The notes: generated from the letters alone by a model not told the origin. Shown: positions 8,626 to 17,832, counted from the stretch's first letter. The stretch: DNA of 64,000 nt from Bellilinea sp. (GCA_026003615.1 BPHQ01000001.1:1054001-1118000), one strand, 5' to 3'. Program-made: numbers and translations.

Positions 8626-10106
8626 GGTTCCCTCCTAACCGGGCTGGGCAATAAGAACAGTGCACGTGTACCATACTTAATTATCTTATCCCCTTCTTTA
8701 CTAAAAGAATGAGTTCTCTGGATATGATCGGCTTCAACGAGAACTGTTTTCGCCAGTTCGCGATCGCCCTGAGCAAGCAAATGTGTTGCCAGATGCTGTA
8801 AATGGCGTGTTGCTTTTCCAATATCTCCCGCCTGTACTTCCAACCGCGCTTTTTCTTGCAGCCGGTATAGCGTTATTTTCGACATTGCCTGAAGGATCGA
8901 GGTAGGAGGTTTTTCAATTTGCCAATTTTCTCGAATGTGGCGAGTAAGATGAATCGGATAACGGCCAAACGGATTTGCCAGGGATGGAACCTGCATTTGA
9001 ATGTGACCTTTCAATAATTCAACTTCAGATTGATTGGAGTAATGATTGGATAGGGGCGGCAGTTTGAATTCTAATATGATACTGGTTTTTTTTCCGTATT
9101 CAATTGTACCCAAAGGCATGGGCGAATCGTTGCCAAGAGGTGTAATATCGGGGTGAATACGAAACGCGTAGCGCAGCTCCATCCCCTCACTCAGGTTGAA
9201 AAACCATTCGATTTTCCTGGCGTAACTGACCGAGATTGATTTGATTTTATTTTCGATGAATTGGGTTAAGTCCTCATTGCGGTTAATATACACCGCATTT
9301 CCCCCACTGATAGCAGCAACTCGATCAAGGAAAATGTCATTCCATTCATCGCCAATTCCAAGGGCATTGATTGGCACACCTTCTTCTCTGGCTTGGGTAG
9401 CTAAATCAATGCAATTTTGTTCATCCCCATAGGTATGTCCATCGGTGATCAAAATTAACTGCTTGATCATTCCTTCCCGGCTAAATCGTTGAATCAGGTC
9501 ATAGCCGGTAGATAGGCCTTGAAAGATTTCGGTTGCTCCCCCAACCTGAATTTTATTGATCACACCATCCACAGCCGTTGGGTCTTCCAGCTCTTTGGGA
9601 GGTAAAATCACCTCTGCACGATCACTGAATGCAACAATAGATAACCGATCTTTTGACCTTAATTTCCTTGCCAAAAAAGCGATGTTTTGCCGCACCATTT
9701 CAATACGGTCACCTCTCATAGAGTTAGACCGATCTACAACCAGACAAACATGAATAGGCGGCAGGTCTTTAGGATCAGGTTGTTTGGGTGTATCTAATTC
9801 AATCAGGACATAAAAAAGTTGAGATTCATCCAGCAGCGGGATCTGGGATCGGCCATATGTGATGGAAATATTGACCGCCGGGCTATCTCTTAATTCTGCC
9901 GGAAGTTGCTCATCATATGCTGCACGTTTTTTTGGATTAGAGAGAACCTCGTATGCTTCTTGTATTTGTAAAAATTTTTGTTTGGCAAATGGGTCGGGAT
10001 TGACATCTGGATGATAACGCCGGGCAGCCTCGAAGTAGGCCATGCGGATATCTTCTGCGCTGGCATTGAAAGGCAATTCGAGTATCTGATAAAAACTCGT
10101 TTTCAT
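8622..10106 (-). CDS. J-domain/von Willebrand factor A fusion protein
   Basis: A 494-aa protein with an unusual domain pair. Residues 1-66 form a DnaJ J-domain with the His32-Pro-Asp34 motif that stimulates Hsp70. Residues about 98-270 form a vWA domain with a MIDAS-type Asp125-x-Ser127-x-Ser129 and a Thr-Asp-Gly motif. The remainder is a beta-rich and then helical region as in other bacterial vWA proteins. No membrane segment. Context (kinase, PP2C, FHA) suggests a scaffold whose metal-dependent adhesion and Hsp70 recruitment serve the phospho-signalling pathway; this is inference. Confidence 0.9.
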   Translation of the reverse strand: MKTSFYQILELPFNASAEDIRMAYFEAARRYHPDVNPDPFAKQKFLQIQEAYEVLSNPKKRAAYDEQLPAELRDSPAVNISITYGRSQIPLLDESQLFYVLIELDTPKQPDPKDLPPIHVCLVVDRSNSMRGDRIEMVRQNIAFLARKLRSKDRLSIVAFSDRAEVILPPKELEDPTAVDGVINKIQVGGATEIFQGLSTGYDLIQRFSREGMIKQLILITDGHTYGDEQNCIDLATQAREEGVPINALGIGDEWNDIFLDRVAAISGGNAVYINRNEDLTQFIENKIKSISVSYARKIEWFFNLSEGMELRYAFRIHPDITPLGNDSPMPLGTIEYGKKTSIILEFKLPPLSNHYSNQSEVELLKGHIQMQVPSLANPFGRYPIHLTRHIRENWQIEKPPTSILQAMSKITLYRLQEKARLEVQAGDIGKATRHLQHLATHLLAQGDRELAKTVLVEADHIQRTHSFSKEGDKIIKYGTRALFLLPSPVRREP

Positions 10107-10116
10107 CCTTGAATTT

Positions 10117-11028
10117 CTAGAAATACTGGACTAGCACCACGCTGATATTGTCCGGACCTCCGCCGAGATTCGCCGCCTCCACAAGATTTTTACACGCTAC
10201 AGATGGGTTGCGCGCGCTGGCAATGATTTGGAAGATTTCAGCCTCCGGAACTACTCCCCATAAACCATCGCTACAAATCATTAAGTACCCTGGATGAGGC
10301 ATTGGCAATGATTGAATATCGGGGCGAAATGGTTCAGCCTGACCCAGAGCTCGATAAAGTACATTTCGATTAGGATGGATCGAGGCTTCCTGTTCCGTGA
10401 TCTGACCCAATTCAACCAAACGCCGCACCAATGAATGATCCTGAGTAATTAATTGCATTCTCCCATCGGGGAAAATAAAATACGCTCGACTATCTCCCAC
10501 ATGGGTGATCGTTACCTGTTCCCCAATCACCAGCGCTGCTGTGAGTGTGGTTCCGCCGCCCGGCGCTCGCCGAGTGACGGCTTGTTGAGCTTTGGAAACA
10601 GCAATCTCCATTATTTCTTGCAGGCTCTCACCGCTTGCCTCACCTTCCACGCTAATATGTGGGAGATAAATTTTATTCAAGATGGTTTCCACAACGGCTT
10701 TGGCAGCCACACTGCTGGCAACTTCACCGTATTCATACCCTCCCATTCCATCTGCTACAATAAACAACCCAAACGGTATCTCGTTGTTGCCATCCGACAG
10801 AATAGCAGAAAGAGAAAACAGGGCATCTTCATTATGTTCTCGTTGTCGTCCAACAGATTGTCCACATCCCACCAGAAAGTGCGGAGGGGACATAGACACT
10901 GTAGGTATGGACACAACCTGTAACTGCTCCTCCGTCAATGGAGCCGTTTGAATATTTTCCGCCAAAGGGCGGGTGTGAATACTCTGATTTTTTTCTCGAC
11001 CAAAGAGATTCTTAATAAACTTAAGCAC
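10117..11028 (-). CDS. PP2C-family Ser/Thr protein phosphatase
   Basis: A PPM/PP2C phosphatase that would reverse the neighbouring kinase. It carries the metal-binding motifs Glu-x-Asn-Glu-Asp, Asp-Gly-Met-Gly-Gly, Gly-Asp-Ser-Arg and the terminal Asp-Asn-Ile-Ser. I place the start at the GTG at 11028 because a GGAGGA site lies 3 nt before it. A GTG at 11052, adjoining the kinase stop, would add 8 residues but has no ribosome site. A 70-residue N-terminal extension precedes the catalytic domain. Cytosolic. Confidence 0.92.
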   Translation of the reverse strand: MLKFIKNLFGREKNQSIHTRPLAENIQTAPLTEEQLQVVSIPTVSMSPPHFLVGCGQSVGRQREHNEDALFSLSAILSDGNNEIPFGLFIVADGMGGYEYGEVASSVAAKAVVETILNKIYLPHISVEGEASGESLQEIMEIAVSKAQQAVTRRAPGGGTTLTAALVIGEQVTITHVGDSRAYFIFPDGRMQLITQDHSLVRRLVELGQITEQEASIHPNRNVLYRALGQAEPFRPDIQSLPMPHPGYLMICSDGLWGVVPEAEIFQIIASARNPSVACKNLVEAANLGGGPDNISVVLVQYF

Positions 11029-11052
11029 TATTCCTCCAAAACTTCTCGCCAC

Positions 11053-12927
11053 TCAAACCAAAATGGCGTAGAAAATATGATCCGCCGAACCAAAATAGAC
11101 CGTATCATTGAAGATCAATGGGGTACTCGTGATGGGGCCTTCCGTCGCAAATTTCCATCGTAAGCGACCTGTCTTTAACTCAAGACAGTAAAGATTTCCA
11201 TCTGCCGAACCACAGAAAACCATGTCTTTATGGACAACTGGCGAACCGCTCACCTGATGATTAGTTTGATATTTCCAGATTTCGCGTGAGTTGTTAGCAT
11301 CTACACAATAAATATTGCCATCCGCTGAACCAAACAATAAATAATGATCTGCTCGGTAAGGTGAAGATACTGAACCTTTCATCATACGGTATCGCCAAAT
11401 CACCCAGCCGCTTTTCGCATCCAAAGCATAAACCGAACCATCCACCGATGTGAAATAGACAATTCCCTGAGTGACCAGTGGCGATGAAGTGATCGCCCGT
11501 TTGGCGCGAAAACGCCACTTTAGTTGTCCTCGAAAATCAACACACAAAAAATCTCCCCCTTCATTTCCAAAGTAAATCAGGTCGTTGACAACTGCAGGTG
11601 AAGAGCGTATCGCCATACCTGCATCTACTTTCATCACTCGCCGCATGGATACAATGTTTACCCCATACAGAAACCCATCATCGCATCCAAAAAACACATG
11701 TCCTTCGACAATTTTTGGAGAACTGCGGATGGGATTGTCCAACGGCAAGGTCCATGCCATTTTACCGGTTTTAGGAAGGATGGCGTACAAATTACCATCC
11801 TCAGACCCAACAAAAATCAAATCATTCGTTATCGCCGGTCGGGTAACAATTCCTCCGTTTGTTGGAAATTTCCATTTGAATTCACCGCTGGTTGCGTCCA
11901 GAGCATATAAATTATGGTCATACGACCCCACATAGATCATTCCATTATCGTAAGAAGCTGAACCTCGAATTTCATCCTCACAACGGAATATCCAGAGTGG
12001 TTTCACCACTTGTTCAGAGACAACCGCAGGAAGGCTTATTCGGGATAATGCCCCGGTTTTCTTTGCCGCATTCAGCAGGGCTTCTTTCATCGCAGCAGCT
12101 GACTGGAACCGCTCTTGAGGCGAATACTTCAAGGCTGTTTGGATGACCGTTTCCAGCTCAATGCTCACCGCCGGATTGATCTGCCGAATCGGTCGTTCCG
12201 CGAAGGAAAAAGGAGGCTCCATTCGGGGATCTCGTTTGGTAAGCAAATGATGCAGGGTTGCTCCCAGAGCATAAATATCAGCAAGGGGGGAGGCTTCACC
12301 TCGGTACTGCTCCGGTGGTGAATAACCCTCCGTACCGATCATCGTTCCTTTCTGCCCTTCTCGAAACATTTTTGCAATTCCAAAATCAACCAGTACGACA
12401 TGTCCCTGCTGGTTGATCATGACATTGGAAGGTTTCATATCTCGAAAAATGATCGGCTCCGGTTTGTGATTGTGTAAATATTCCAACACATCGCAAATTT
12501 CTATCGCCCAACTAATAACTTTATCTTCAGCGATAGGTCCTTCGCTTTCGTTTAGGATTGCCTCTAAATCTTTCCCGTTGATGTATTCCAACACCAGATA
12601 GGATCGTTCTTCATGAGAAAAGTAATCAAATATTTTTGGAATGGAAGGATGATTGAGCGTAACCAAAATATTGGCTTCGCGCTCGAAGTTTTGTACAACC
12701 GTTTGACGCACCAACGGATCTCGAGCTTGATTGATCATCTCCTTTACGGCTACGAGTTTGATTACATTTGGAAAGTGCAAATCACGCGCCCGATAAACCG
12801 AGCCCATGCCGCCAACACCAATTACATCCTGGATTAAATACCGATCAACCAGAACAAAACCTGTCTGCAGTTGTTTGACAGGTCCCTGTCCGCCACTAAA
12901 ACTTTGAGTGATACGATGAGTATCCAG
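11053..12927 (-). CDS. Ser/Thr protein kinase with C-terminal PQQ-like beta-propeller
   Basis: A eukaryotic-like kinase domain (about residues 25-290) is followed by roughly eight PQQ/WD-like blades (about 310-624). The first ATG (12807) falls inside the glycine loop. Translating upstream in frame restores the full Gly-Val-Gly-Gly-Met-Gly-Ser-Val loop, and the frame stays open to a stop at 12949-12951. There is no ATG, GTG or TTG in that extension, but a CTG at 12925-12927 lies 5 nt after GGGAGG and is the best start. The catalytic loop reads Phe-Arg-Asp rather than His-Arg-Asp. No membrane helix, so the propeller is cytosolic and may sense a ligand or bind protein. First gene of the operon. 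Confidence 0.9.
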   Translation of the reverse strand: MDTHRITQSFSGGQGPVKQLQTGFVLVDRYLIQDVIGVGGMGSVYRARDLHFPNVIKLVAVKEMINQARDPLVRQTVVQNFEREANILVTLNHPSIPKIFDYFSHEERSYLVLEYINGKDLEAILNESEGPIAEDKVISWAIEICDVLEYLHNHKPEPIIFRDMKPSNVMINQQGHVVLVDFGIAKMFREGQKGTMIGTEGYSPPEQYRGEASPLADIYALGATLHHLLTKRDPRMEPPFSFAERPIRQINPAVSIELETVIQTALKYSPQERFQSAAAMKEALLNAAKKTGALSRISLPAVVSEQVVKPLWIFRCEDEIRGSASYDNGMIYVGSYDHNLYALDATSGEFKWKFPTNGGIVTRPAITNDLIFVGSEDGNLYAILPKTGKMAWTLPLDNPIRSSPKIVEGHVFFGCDDGFLYGVNIVSMRRVMKVDAGMAIRSSPAVVNDLIYFGNEGGDFLCVDFRGQLKWRFRAKRAITSSPLVTQGIVYFTSVDGSVYALDAKSGWVIWRYRMMKGSVSSPYRADHYLLFGSADGNIYCVDANNSREIWKYQTNHQVSGSPVVHKDMVFCGSADGNLYCLELKTGRLRWKFATEGPITSTPLIFNDTVYFGSADHIFYAILV

Positions 12928-12984
12928 CTTAACCTCCCGGGACCGGAATCACCTTTCCCCCGAAAACTTTAGAAATCCAAACAA

Positions 12985-13014
12985 AGTACAATTAACTTGC
13001 CTTTTGAAGCTCAA
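12985..13014 (-). promoter_or_regulatory. Candidate promoter of the kinase-FHA operon
   Basis: On the minus strand TTGAGC (13009-13014) and TGTACT (12985-12990) are spaced by 18 nt, about 60 nt before the proposed CTG start of the kinase. Moderate match to sigma70 consensus. Confidence 0.4.
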
Positions 13015-13153
13015 TTGCTGATGGGGTAGGAATAAATTTTTCGTATTGATAAAATTATATCTACAAAACATCAATTTGCAACCGAATTACTCCTTGCATT
13101 CTCCAAACAAGTTGTATTTTCCTCACCCCGCTAACTGGTCTGTCAATCCATTA

Positions 13154-13248
13154 TTGACTAAAATCAAATTAATCCATGGTATTCACCTGTTTCGAACAAC
13201 GGCTTTTACTCAAGGAAATAAAACTTGAGGATCAGCCGTATTTTTTTT
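13154..13248 (+). promoter_or_regulatory. glnA leader with a terminator-like hairpin (possible attenuator)
   Basis: The 327-bp gap 12952-13278 holds no recognisable gene. It contains a weak plus-strand promoter (TTGACT 13154-13159, TGGTAT 13177-13182). A two-part hairpin follows: 13199-13204 pairs with 13234-13239, and 13209-13214 with 13224-13229. Then come eight T (13241-13248), ending 30 nt before the glnA ATG. It has the form of an intrinsic terminator, yet no plus-strand gene lies upstream to be terminated. It is therefore a candidate leader attenuator or the end of a small RNA. I could not assign it to a known riboswitch. Confidence 0.5.
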
Positions 13249-13278
13249 CAATAAAAAAAAGAGAATTTGGAGAGGAAA

Positions 13279-14697
13279 ATGTTCACAAACTTTGATCAAG
13301 CTCAAGCCTTTATCAAACAAAACCGCATTCGTATGGTTGATTTGAAATTCAGCGATTTGTGGGGACGCTGGCATCACGTAACAATAACAGCCTCTGAATT
13401 CACTCCTTCAATTATGGAAAACGGAGTGGGGTTTGATGGTTCAAGCGTTGGCTTTAAGTCGGTTAGAGCTGGTGATATGGTTCTTGTCCCAGACTTGTCC
13501 ACGGGATTCATGGACCCTTTTTGGGAAATTCCTACTCTTAGTTTCATTTGCAACACAATGGAAGCAGACACGAAAGAGCTTTTCTCAGCCGATCCCCGCG
13601 AAACTGCCCGAAGGGCAGAAAGATATTTGATTGAATCGGGGATTGCCGATAAATCCATTTGGGGACCAGAATTTGAGTTTTACGTTTTTAACAAAGTAAC
13701 CTTTGAAAATAGTGTGAATGTCGCCGCCTACCGTGTTGATTCGATCGAGTCAAACTGGAATAGCGCACAAGGCGGGCACGGTCATTTTATTCCTCTTCAC
13801 GGAGGATACCATGCCATCCCCCCGCGTGATCAATTGTTTAACCTGCGTTCGGAAATTGTCAGCACCCTTGAAGATATGGGTTTAAAGATTAAGTATCATC
13901 ATCACGAAGTAGGCGGGCCAGGTCAATGCGAAATTGAAACGCCACTATTAGAAATTATGTCAGCTGGCGACGCCTCTATGCTTATCAAATATGTTACAAA
14001 AATGGTTGCCTTGAAACATGGACAAACAGCTACTTTCTTACCCAAACCACTTTTTGGAGAAGCGGGTAACGGAATGCACTTTCATCAACTTCTTCAGAAA
14101 GACGGCATCAACATTTTTTATGACCCAGCCGGCCCATACCTGCTGAGTAAAACTGCACTGTATTACATAGGAGGCTTGCTAACCCACGCTCCTGCCATTT
14201 TAGGAATTACCAACCCAAGCACAAATTCCTACCGCCGCCTTGTCCCCGGATTTGAAGCCCCTATTAACTGCTTCTTTTCCGCTGGTAACCGTAGTGCAGC
14301 CATTCGGGTGCCCAAATACGCTACTTCTCCGGATAAAGTCCGTTTTGAATTCCGCCCCCCGGATGCCACATGCAATCCTTACTTAGCCATGGCAACAATG
14401 TTGATGGCAGGAATTGATGGTATCAAGAAACAAATAGACCCAACTACTGCCGGTTTTGGCCCAATTAACGAGGATATCTTCTCTTGGCCACCGGATAAAA
14501 GATCATCAATCCTTAGCCTGCCAACTTCCCTTGATATGGCACTTCACGCCCTCGAAGAGGATCACCAGTTTCTACTGGAAGGAAATGTTTTTAGTGAGGA
14601 AATGCTTACAGAGTGGATTCGGCTCAAGCGTTGTGAAGAAACCCAAATTCGTACACGCCCCCATCCCTTTGAAATCGAGTTATACTTTGATTTGTGA
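13279..14697 (+). CDS. glnA: Glutamine synthetase, type I
   Basis: Makes glutamine from glutamate, ammonia and ATP. The 472-aa size fits GSI. Seen: N-terminal beta-grasp domain with Asp-Gly-Ser-Ser, metal-ligand motif Gly-Pro-Glu-Phe-Glu-Phe, Gly-Asn-Gly-Met-His-Phe-His, and the conserved Asn-Arg-Ser-Ala ATP-loop region. The start is the ATG at 13279. An in-frame TTG 12 nt upstream overlaps the GGAGAGG ribosome site and is rejected. Preceded by a terminator-like leader hairpin, suggesting expression control at the RNA level. Confidence 0.95.
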   Translation: MFTNFDQAQAFIKQNRIRMVDLKFSDLWGRWHHVTITASEFTPSIMENGVGFDGSSVGFKSVRAGDMVLVPDLSTGFMDPFWEIPTLSFICNTMEADTKELFSADPRETARRAERYLIESGIADKSIWGPEFEFYVFNKVTFENSVNVAAYRVDSIESNWNSAQGGHGHFIPLHGGYHAIPPRDQLFNLRSEIVSTLEDMGLKIKYHHHEVGGPGQCEIETPLLEIMSAGDASMLIKYVTKMVALKHGQTATFLPKPLFGEAGNGMHFHQLLQKDGINIFYDPAGPYLLSKTALYYIGGLLTHAPAILGITNPSTNSYRRLVPGFEAPINCFFSAGNRSAAIRVPKYATSPDKVRFEFRPPDATCNPYLAMATMLMAGIDGIKKQIDPTTAGFGPINEDIFSWPPDKRSSILSLPTSLDMALHALEEDHQFLLEGNVFSEEMLTEWIRLKRCEETQIRTRPHPFEIELYFDL

Positions 14698-14700
14698 AGC

Positions 14701-15048
14701 TCACTTTGAAGGGCGGCAGAATTCACATGGGCACAACTTGCGCAGATAATGCCAGTTGAATATCCCAAAATGATGACCATCTTCCCACTCGATGGTGATG
14801 GCGTAACTTCCTACTGCTTCTAATTTTTTCATCCTGGTTGCAGGAGATTCGGGAAGCTCAACCTCAAATACCTCCTCGTCCGGTTCTGATCGCATATTTT
14901 CATGTCCTCCCCGGCAAGAGGCACAGGGGCAAGCCGCCCTCAATAACCCAAAGGGATATTCGGAAACATGTCCATCATCCCATTCAATGGTCAGAATACG
15001 ATTGGTACGATTGGCAGAAATCTTTTTTGGAGAGTAACCCACATTCAT
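14701..15048 (-). CDS. DUF971 domain protein
   Basis: A 115-aa protein matching the DUF971 fold (the N-terminal domain of gamma-butyrobetaine hydroxylase). It has the typical Trp-x-Asp/Glu-Asp-Gly-His repeats and two Cys-Pro-Cys-x-x-Cys clusters (about residues 40-45 and 106-111). These probably bind zinc or an Fe-S cluster. Stand-alone DUF971 proteins are often near Fe-S assembly genes, but their role is unclear. Convergent with glnA (3 nt between stops) and 8 nt downstream of the SH3-like gene. Confidence 0.82.
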   Translation of the reverse strand: MNVGYSPKKISANRTNRILTIEWDDGHVSEYPFGLLRAACPCASCRGGHENMRSEPDEEVFEVELPESPATRMKKLEAVGSYAITIEWEDGHHFGIFNWHYLRKLCPCEFCRPSK

Positions 15049-15056
15049 TTATGCTC

Positions 15057-15554
15057 CTATGGTTCAGACTGGTTGTTTAGGTCAATTACTCTCAAAAAGC
15101 GAGAGGCAGCCCAGCCACTTCTTTTTTCATCATACGGTGCTGTTAGATACCACCAAATAAAACCGTCTGCTTCTTCTGGGCCATCCATCACCTTGAACAC
15201 TTCCGATTCATAACCAAGAAACAAGATATCGGCATTGATACCGGGTTCTCGGCGTAGTCGTAAACCATCACCTCCGGTACCGGAGATTTGGACAAATTGA
15301 CCGACGCTTATTCCATCAATGGTAATTGAAAGTGCTGGCGGTGTAGCCGTTGGAGTTGAAAAAAGGGACATTTGGCCGGCGGCAGTTGAGGTTGGTGCTG
15401 GAACAATGGTTAAGACAGCGGTTGCTTCGGCTGCCGATTCAAGCAGTGCAGGCTTTAAGTAATGTAATCCGGCAATTCCAGCAGCAACGATGAATACAGC
15501 CATAAAAGCCGAGAGGGCGATCATCCTGCACCCAGAGTTTGATAAGTGGTTCAA
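15057..15554 (-). CDS. Membrane-anchored bacterial SH3-like protein
   Basis: A 165-aa protein: one N-terminal hydrophobic helix (about 11-33), a Thr/Pro/Ala-rich linker (about 45-75), and a C-terminal domain with the Leu-Arg-x-Arg-x-x-Pro-Gly pattern typical of bacterial SH3 (SH3b) domains, probably outside the membrane. SH3b domains often bind cell-wall peptides. The start is a TTG at 15554 preceded by GGGAGG at 7 nt; an ATG at residue 11 is an alternative. It follows the cax gene by 3 nt. Confidence 0.75.
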   Translation of the reverse strand: MNHLSNSGCRMIALSAFMAVFIVAAGIAGLHYLKPALLESAAEATAVLTIVPAPTSTAAGQMSLFSTPTATPPALSITIDGISVGQFVQISGTGGDGLRLRREPGINADILFLGYESEVFKVMDGPEEADGFIWWYLTAPYDEKRSGWAASRFLRVIDLNNQSEP

Positions 15555-15557
15555 CTG

Positions 15558-16646
15558 CTAACCTCCCGTTGGCAGCAGAAAAAAACCAATACCGAGAATT
15601 AAATAAATCCCTAATAATGCTGCACCTTCTAACCAGTTGGATTCCCCATCAAATGCTACCATCGCCGCAATTACAACACCACCGCCGAGAGCCAACAATT
15701 CAAATCGGTTGAAAATTAATGTGAGTGGATTCCCCATCAACAAGCTGATAAACACCAACAAAGGAGCAACAAATAATGCAATTTGCAAGCTGGATGATAC
15801 CGCAATTTCCATAGAAAGGTCCATGTTATTCCGAACTGCTACTGTAACAGACACCAGATGTTCGGCTATGTTACCAATTAAGGGAATGAGGATTATTCCC
15901 AAGAAAAATTCCGAAACGCCAATGGAAAGTACAACCTCTTCAACTGAACCAACCAGAAACTCGCTCATAATAACCACCCCAAAGGTGGACACTGCCAATA
16001 TAGTCAAGGCATGTAAAGGTTTCCAATTCTGGCTGACTTCTTCCATATCAACAGCAGCAACGGTAATCGGACTTTTGGATACTTTTAGGGTATAAATTAA
16101 ACCCACAACATACAAGGCGATCATTACCCCCGCCACTCCAAGACTGAGCAACTCAACCCCCCAACTGCTTTCTGCGCCAATGGAGTGGCTGAAAAAAGAC
16201 GGAATAAGCAGCGCAACAATTACTACAACAAGCATAACAGCATGATTTGATGATTGCTGGCGATCAAACCTTTGGATACCATTTTTTAGCCCTCCAAGAA
16301 GCATAGACAACCCCATTACCAGCAATAAATTCCCAATAATTGAACCGGTAATGGATGCTTTAACCAATTCTAATAAACCCTGGCGAATGGCCAGGATGGT
16401 AATGATTAATTCTGCTGCGTTTCCCAGGGTGGCATTGAGCAGTCCGCCGATTTTTGGACCCGTATATGCAGCCAACGCCTCAGTTGATTCTCCAATCAAA
16501 GACGCTAATGGGATTACGGCGATAGCCGATAAGCCAAATATCCAAAGAGGTTGCCAGTGAAAAAGTTTAGAAAGAATACTGACCGGAATTGCCAACAACA
16601 ACAGGTGAATGGGATGACGTTGCAGGTAGGATATTAATATTTTCAT
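15558..16646 (-). CDS. Calcium/proton exchanger, Cax family
   Basis: A 362-aa integral membrane antiporter with about 11 hydrophobic helices. Both alpha-repeat motifs are visible: Gly-Asn-Ala-Ala-Glu in the first half and Gly-Asn-Ile-Ala-Glu in the second. These Glu residues carry the cation in Cax proteins. It would export Ca2+ or similar divalent ions in exchange for H+. The length is normal for a bacterial ChaA/CaxA protein. First gene of a short minus-strand run with the SH3-like and DUF971 genes. Confidence 0.93.
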   Translation of the reverse strand: MKILISYLQRHPIHLLLLAIPVSILSKLFHWQPLWIFGLSAIAVIPLASLIGESTEALAAYTGPKIGGLLNATLGNAAELIITILAIRQGLLELVKASITGSIIGNLLLVMGLSMLLGGLKNGIQRFDRQQSSNHAVMLVVVIVALLIPSFFSHSIGAESSWGVELLSLGVAGVMIALYVVGLIYTLKVSKSPITVAAVDMEEVSQNWKPLHALTILAVSTFGVVIMSEFLVGSVEEVVLSIGVSEFFLGIILIPLIGNIAEHLVSVTVAVRNNMDLSMEIAVSSSLQIALFVAPLLVFISLLMGNPLTLIFNRFELLALGGGVVIAAMVAFDGESNWLEGAALLGIYLILGIGFFLLPTGG

Positions 16647-16725
16647 GAGGAAATCACCAAAGAAAGAGAATATCTTGATTATAACTGAGATGGTCGCATA
16701 GAAAATTCCTCTTTAGAGGGTGTGA

Positions 16726-16731
16726 TATAAT
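16726..16731 (+). promoter_or_regulatory. -10 element of the second kinase gene
   Basis: Perfect TATAAT 21 nt before the ATG at 16753; no clear -35 and no ribosome site, so the leader is short. Confidence 0.45.
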
Positions 16732-16752
16732 CTAGCCAACAATAACTCGGAT

Positions 16753-17826
16753 ATGGAAGACTCGAAGACCGTCGTCCCCATTTTAGGAAACCGGTATCAA
16801 CTGCTCCAAACAATTGGAACGGGGGGTATGGCAGTTGTTTATTTAGGCCGCGACACTATGTTGGAACGACCGGTTGCCATTAAAATTCTCCGAGAAGACT
16901 ATTCAAAAAATGAGGACTTCCGAGAAAGATTTCGTCTCGAAGCCAAAGCAGCCGCCAACCTCTCACATCCCAACATCGTTACTGTCCATGATTTTGGGTT
17001 TGATTCCGATCGACTCTTTCTTGTGATGGAATACTTACCGGGAACAGATTTAAAAACAATTTTACGAGAGAGAAACCGGTTGCCAATTGAGGAAGCAGTC
17101 AATATCATTGTTCAAGCCGCAACTGGCATTGGCTATGCGCATCGAGCGGGTTTAATCCATTGTGATGTTAAACCTCACAACATTCTCGTCACTCCCGATC
17201 ACCGCATTAAAGTAACTGATTTCGGCATTGCCCGGGCTATGGCAAGCATCCATCCCGAAGAAAAATCCGATGTTGTTTGGGGGTCTCCCCTCTATTTCTC
17301 ACCCGAACAGGCTGCAGGCGACCCACCTTCGCCTGCATCGGATGTTTATTCCTTGGGAGTCGTCCTTTATGAAATGGTGACTGGGAGATTGCCATTTCAA
17401 AGCAGCGATCCTGTTGAATTAGCCCGAATGCACCGAGAAGTATTGCCACCGCCTCCACGCCGGTTTAATCCCGATATTCCCCCAGCCCTTGAACAAATCA
17501 TCCTGAAGGTTTTATCAAAGGAACCGGCAGCCCGCTACCGCACTGCGGATCAATTTGCCAGAGTACTATCCACCTTTTTATTAAACCATTCGGAAATTCC
17601 TGCGCAGGCACACCCCAATCCCAACGAGGCTGACACCCAACCTCAATTACTACCCTTACAACCAGCACCCTCCTTGCCGATTCCTCAGAATACTCAAGTC
17701 AATGACGATACTGCTTTAAATATTGATTGGCTGACCATTTTTCTTGCCTTGCTTGCCATTTTAGCGGTTGGCGGTTTAATACCTTTCTGGTTGTATATCT
17801 GGTTTTCTTTCAATCCTCCCGTTTGA
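16753..17826 (+). CDS. Membrane-anchored Ser/Thr protein kinase
   Basis: A 357-aa PknB-type kinase. The glycine loop (Gly-Thr-Gly-Gly-Met-Ala), catalytic Lys, Asp-Phe-Gly and Ser-Pro-Glu-Gln activation-segment motif are present. The catalytic loop is His-Cys-Asp-Val-Lys-Pro-His-Asn, so it lacks the Arg of His-Arg-Asp, as some bacterial kinases do. After a Pro-rich linker (about 285-320) comes one membrane helix (about 328-350) with only a few residues beyond: the kinase is cytosolic with no real outer sensor. rpe follows 6 nt later. Confidence 0.93.
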   Translation: MEDSKTVVPILGNRYQLLQTIGTGGMAVVYLGRDTMLERPVAIKILREDYSKNEDFRERFRLEAKAAANLSHPNIVTVHDFGFDSDRLFLVMEYLPGTDLKTILRERNRLPIEEAVNIIVQAATGIGYAHRAGLIHCDVKPHNILVTPDHRIKVTDFGIARAMASIHPEEKSDVVWGSPLYFSPEQAAGDPPSPASDVYSLGVVLYEMVTGRLPFQSSDPVELARMHREVLPPPPRRFNPDIPPALEQIILKVLSKEPAARYRTADQFARVLSTFLLNHSEIPAQAHPNPNEADTQPQLLPLQPAPSLPIPQNTQVNDDTALNIDWLTIFLALLAILAVGGLIPFWLYIWFSFNPPV

Positions 17827-17832
17827 AAGGGG

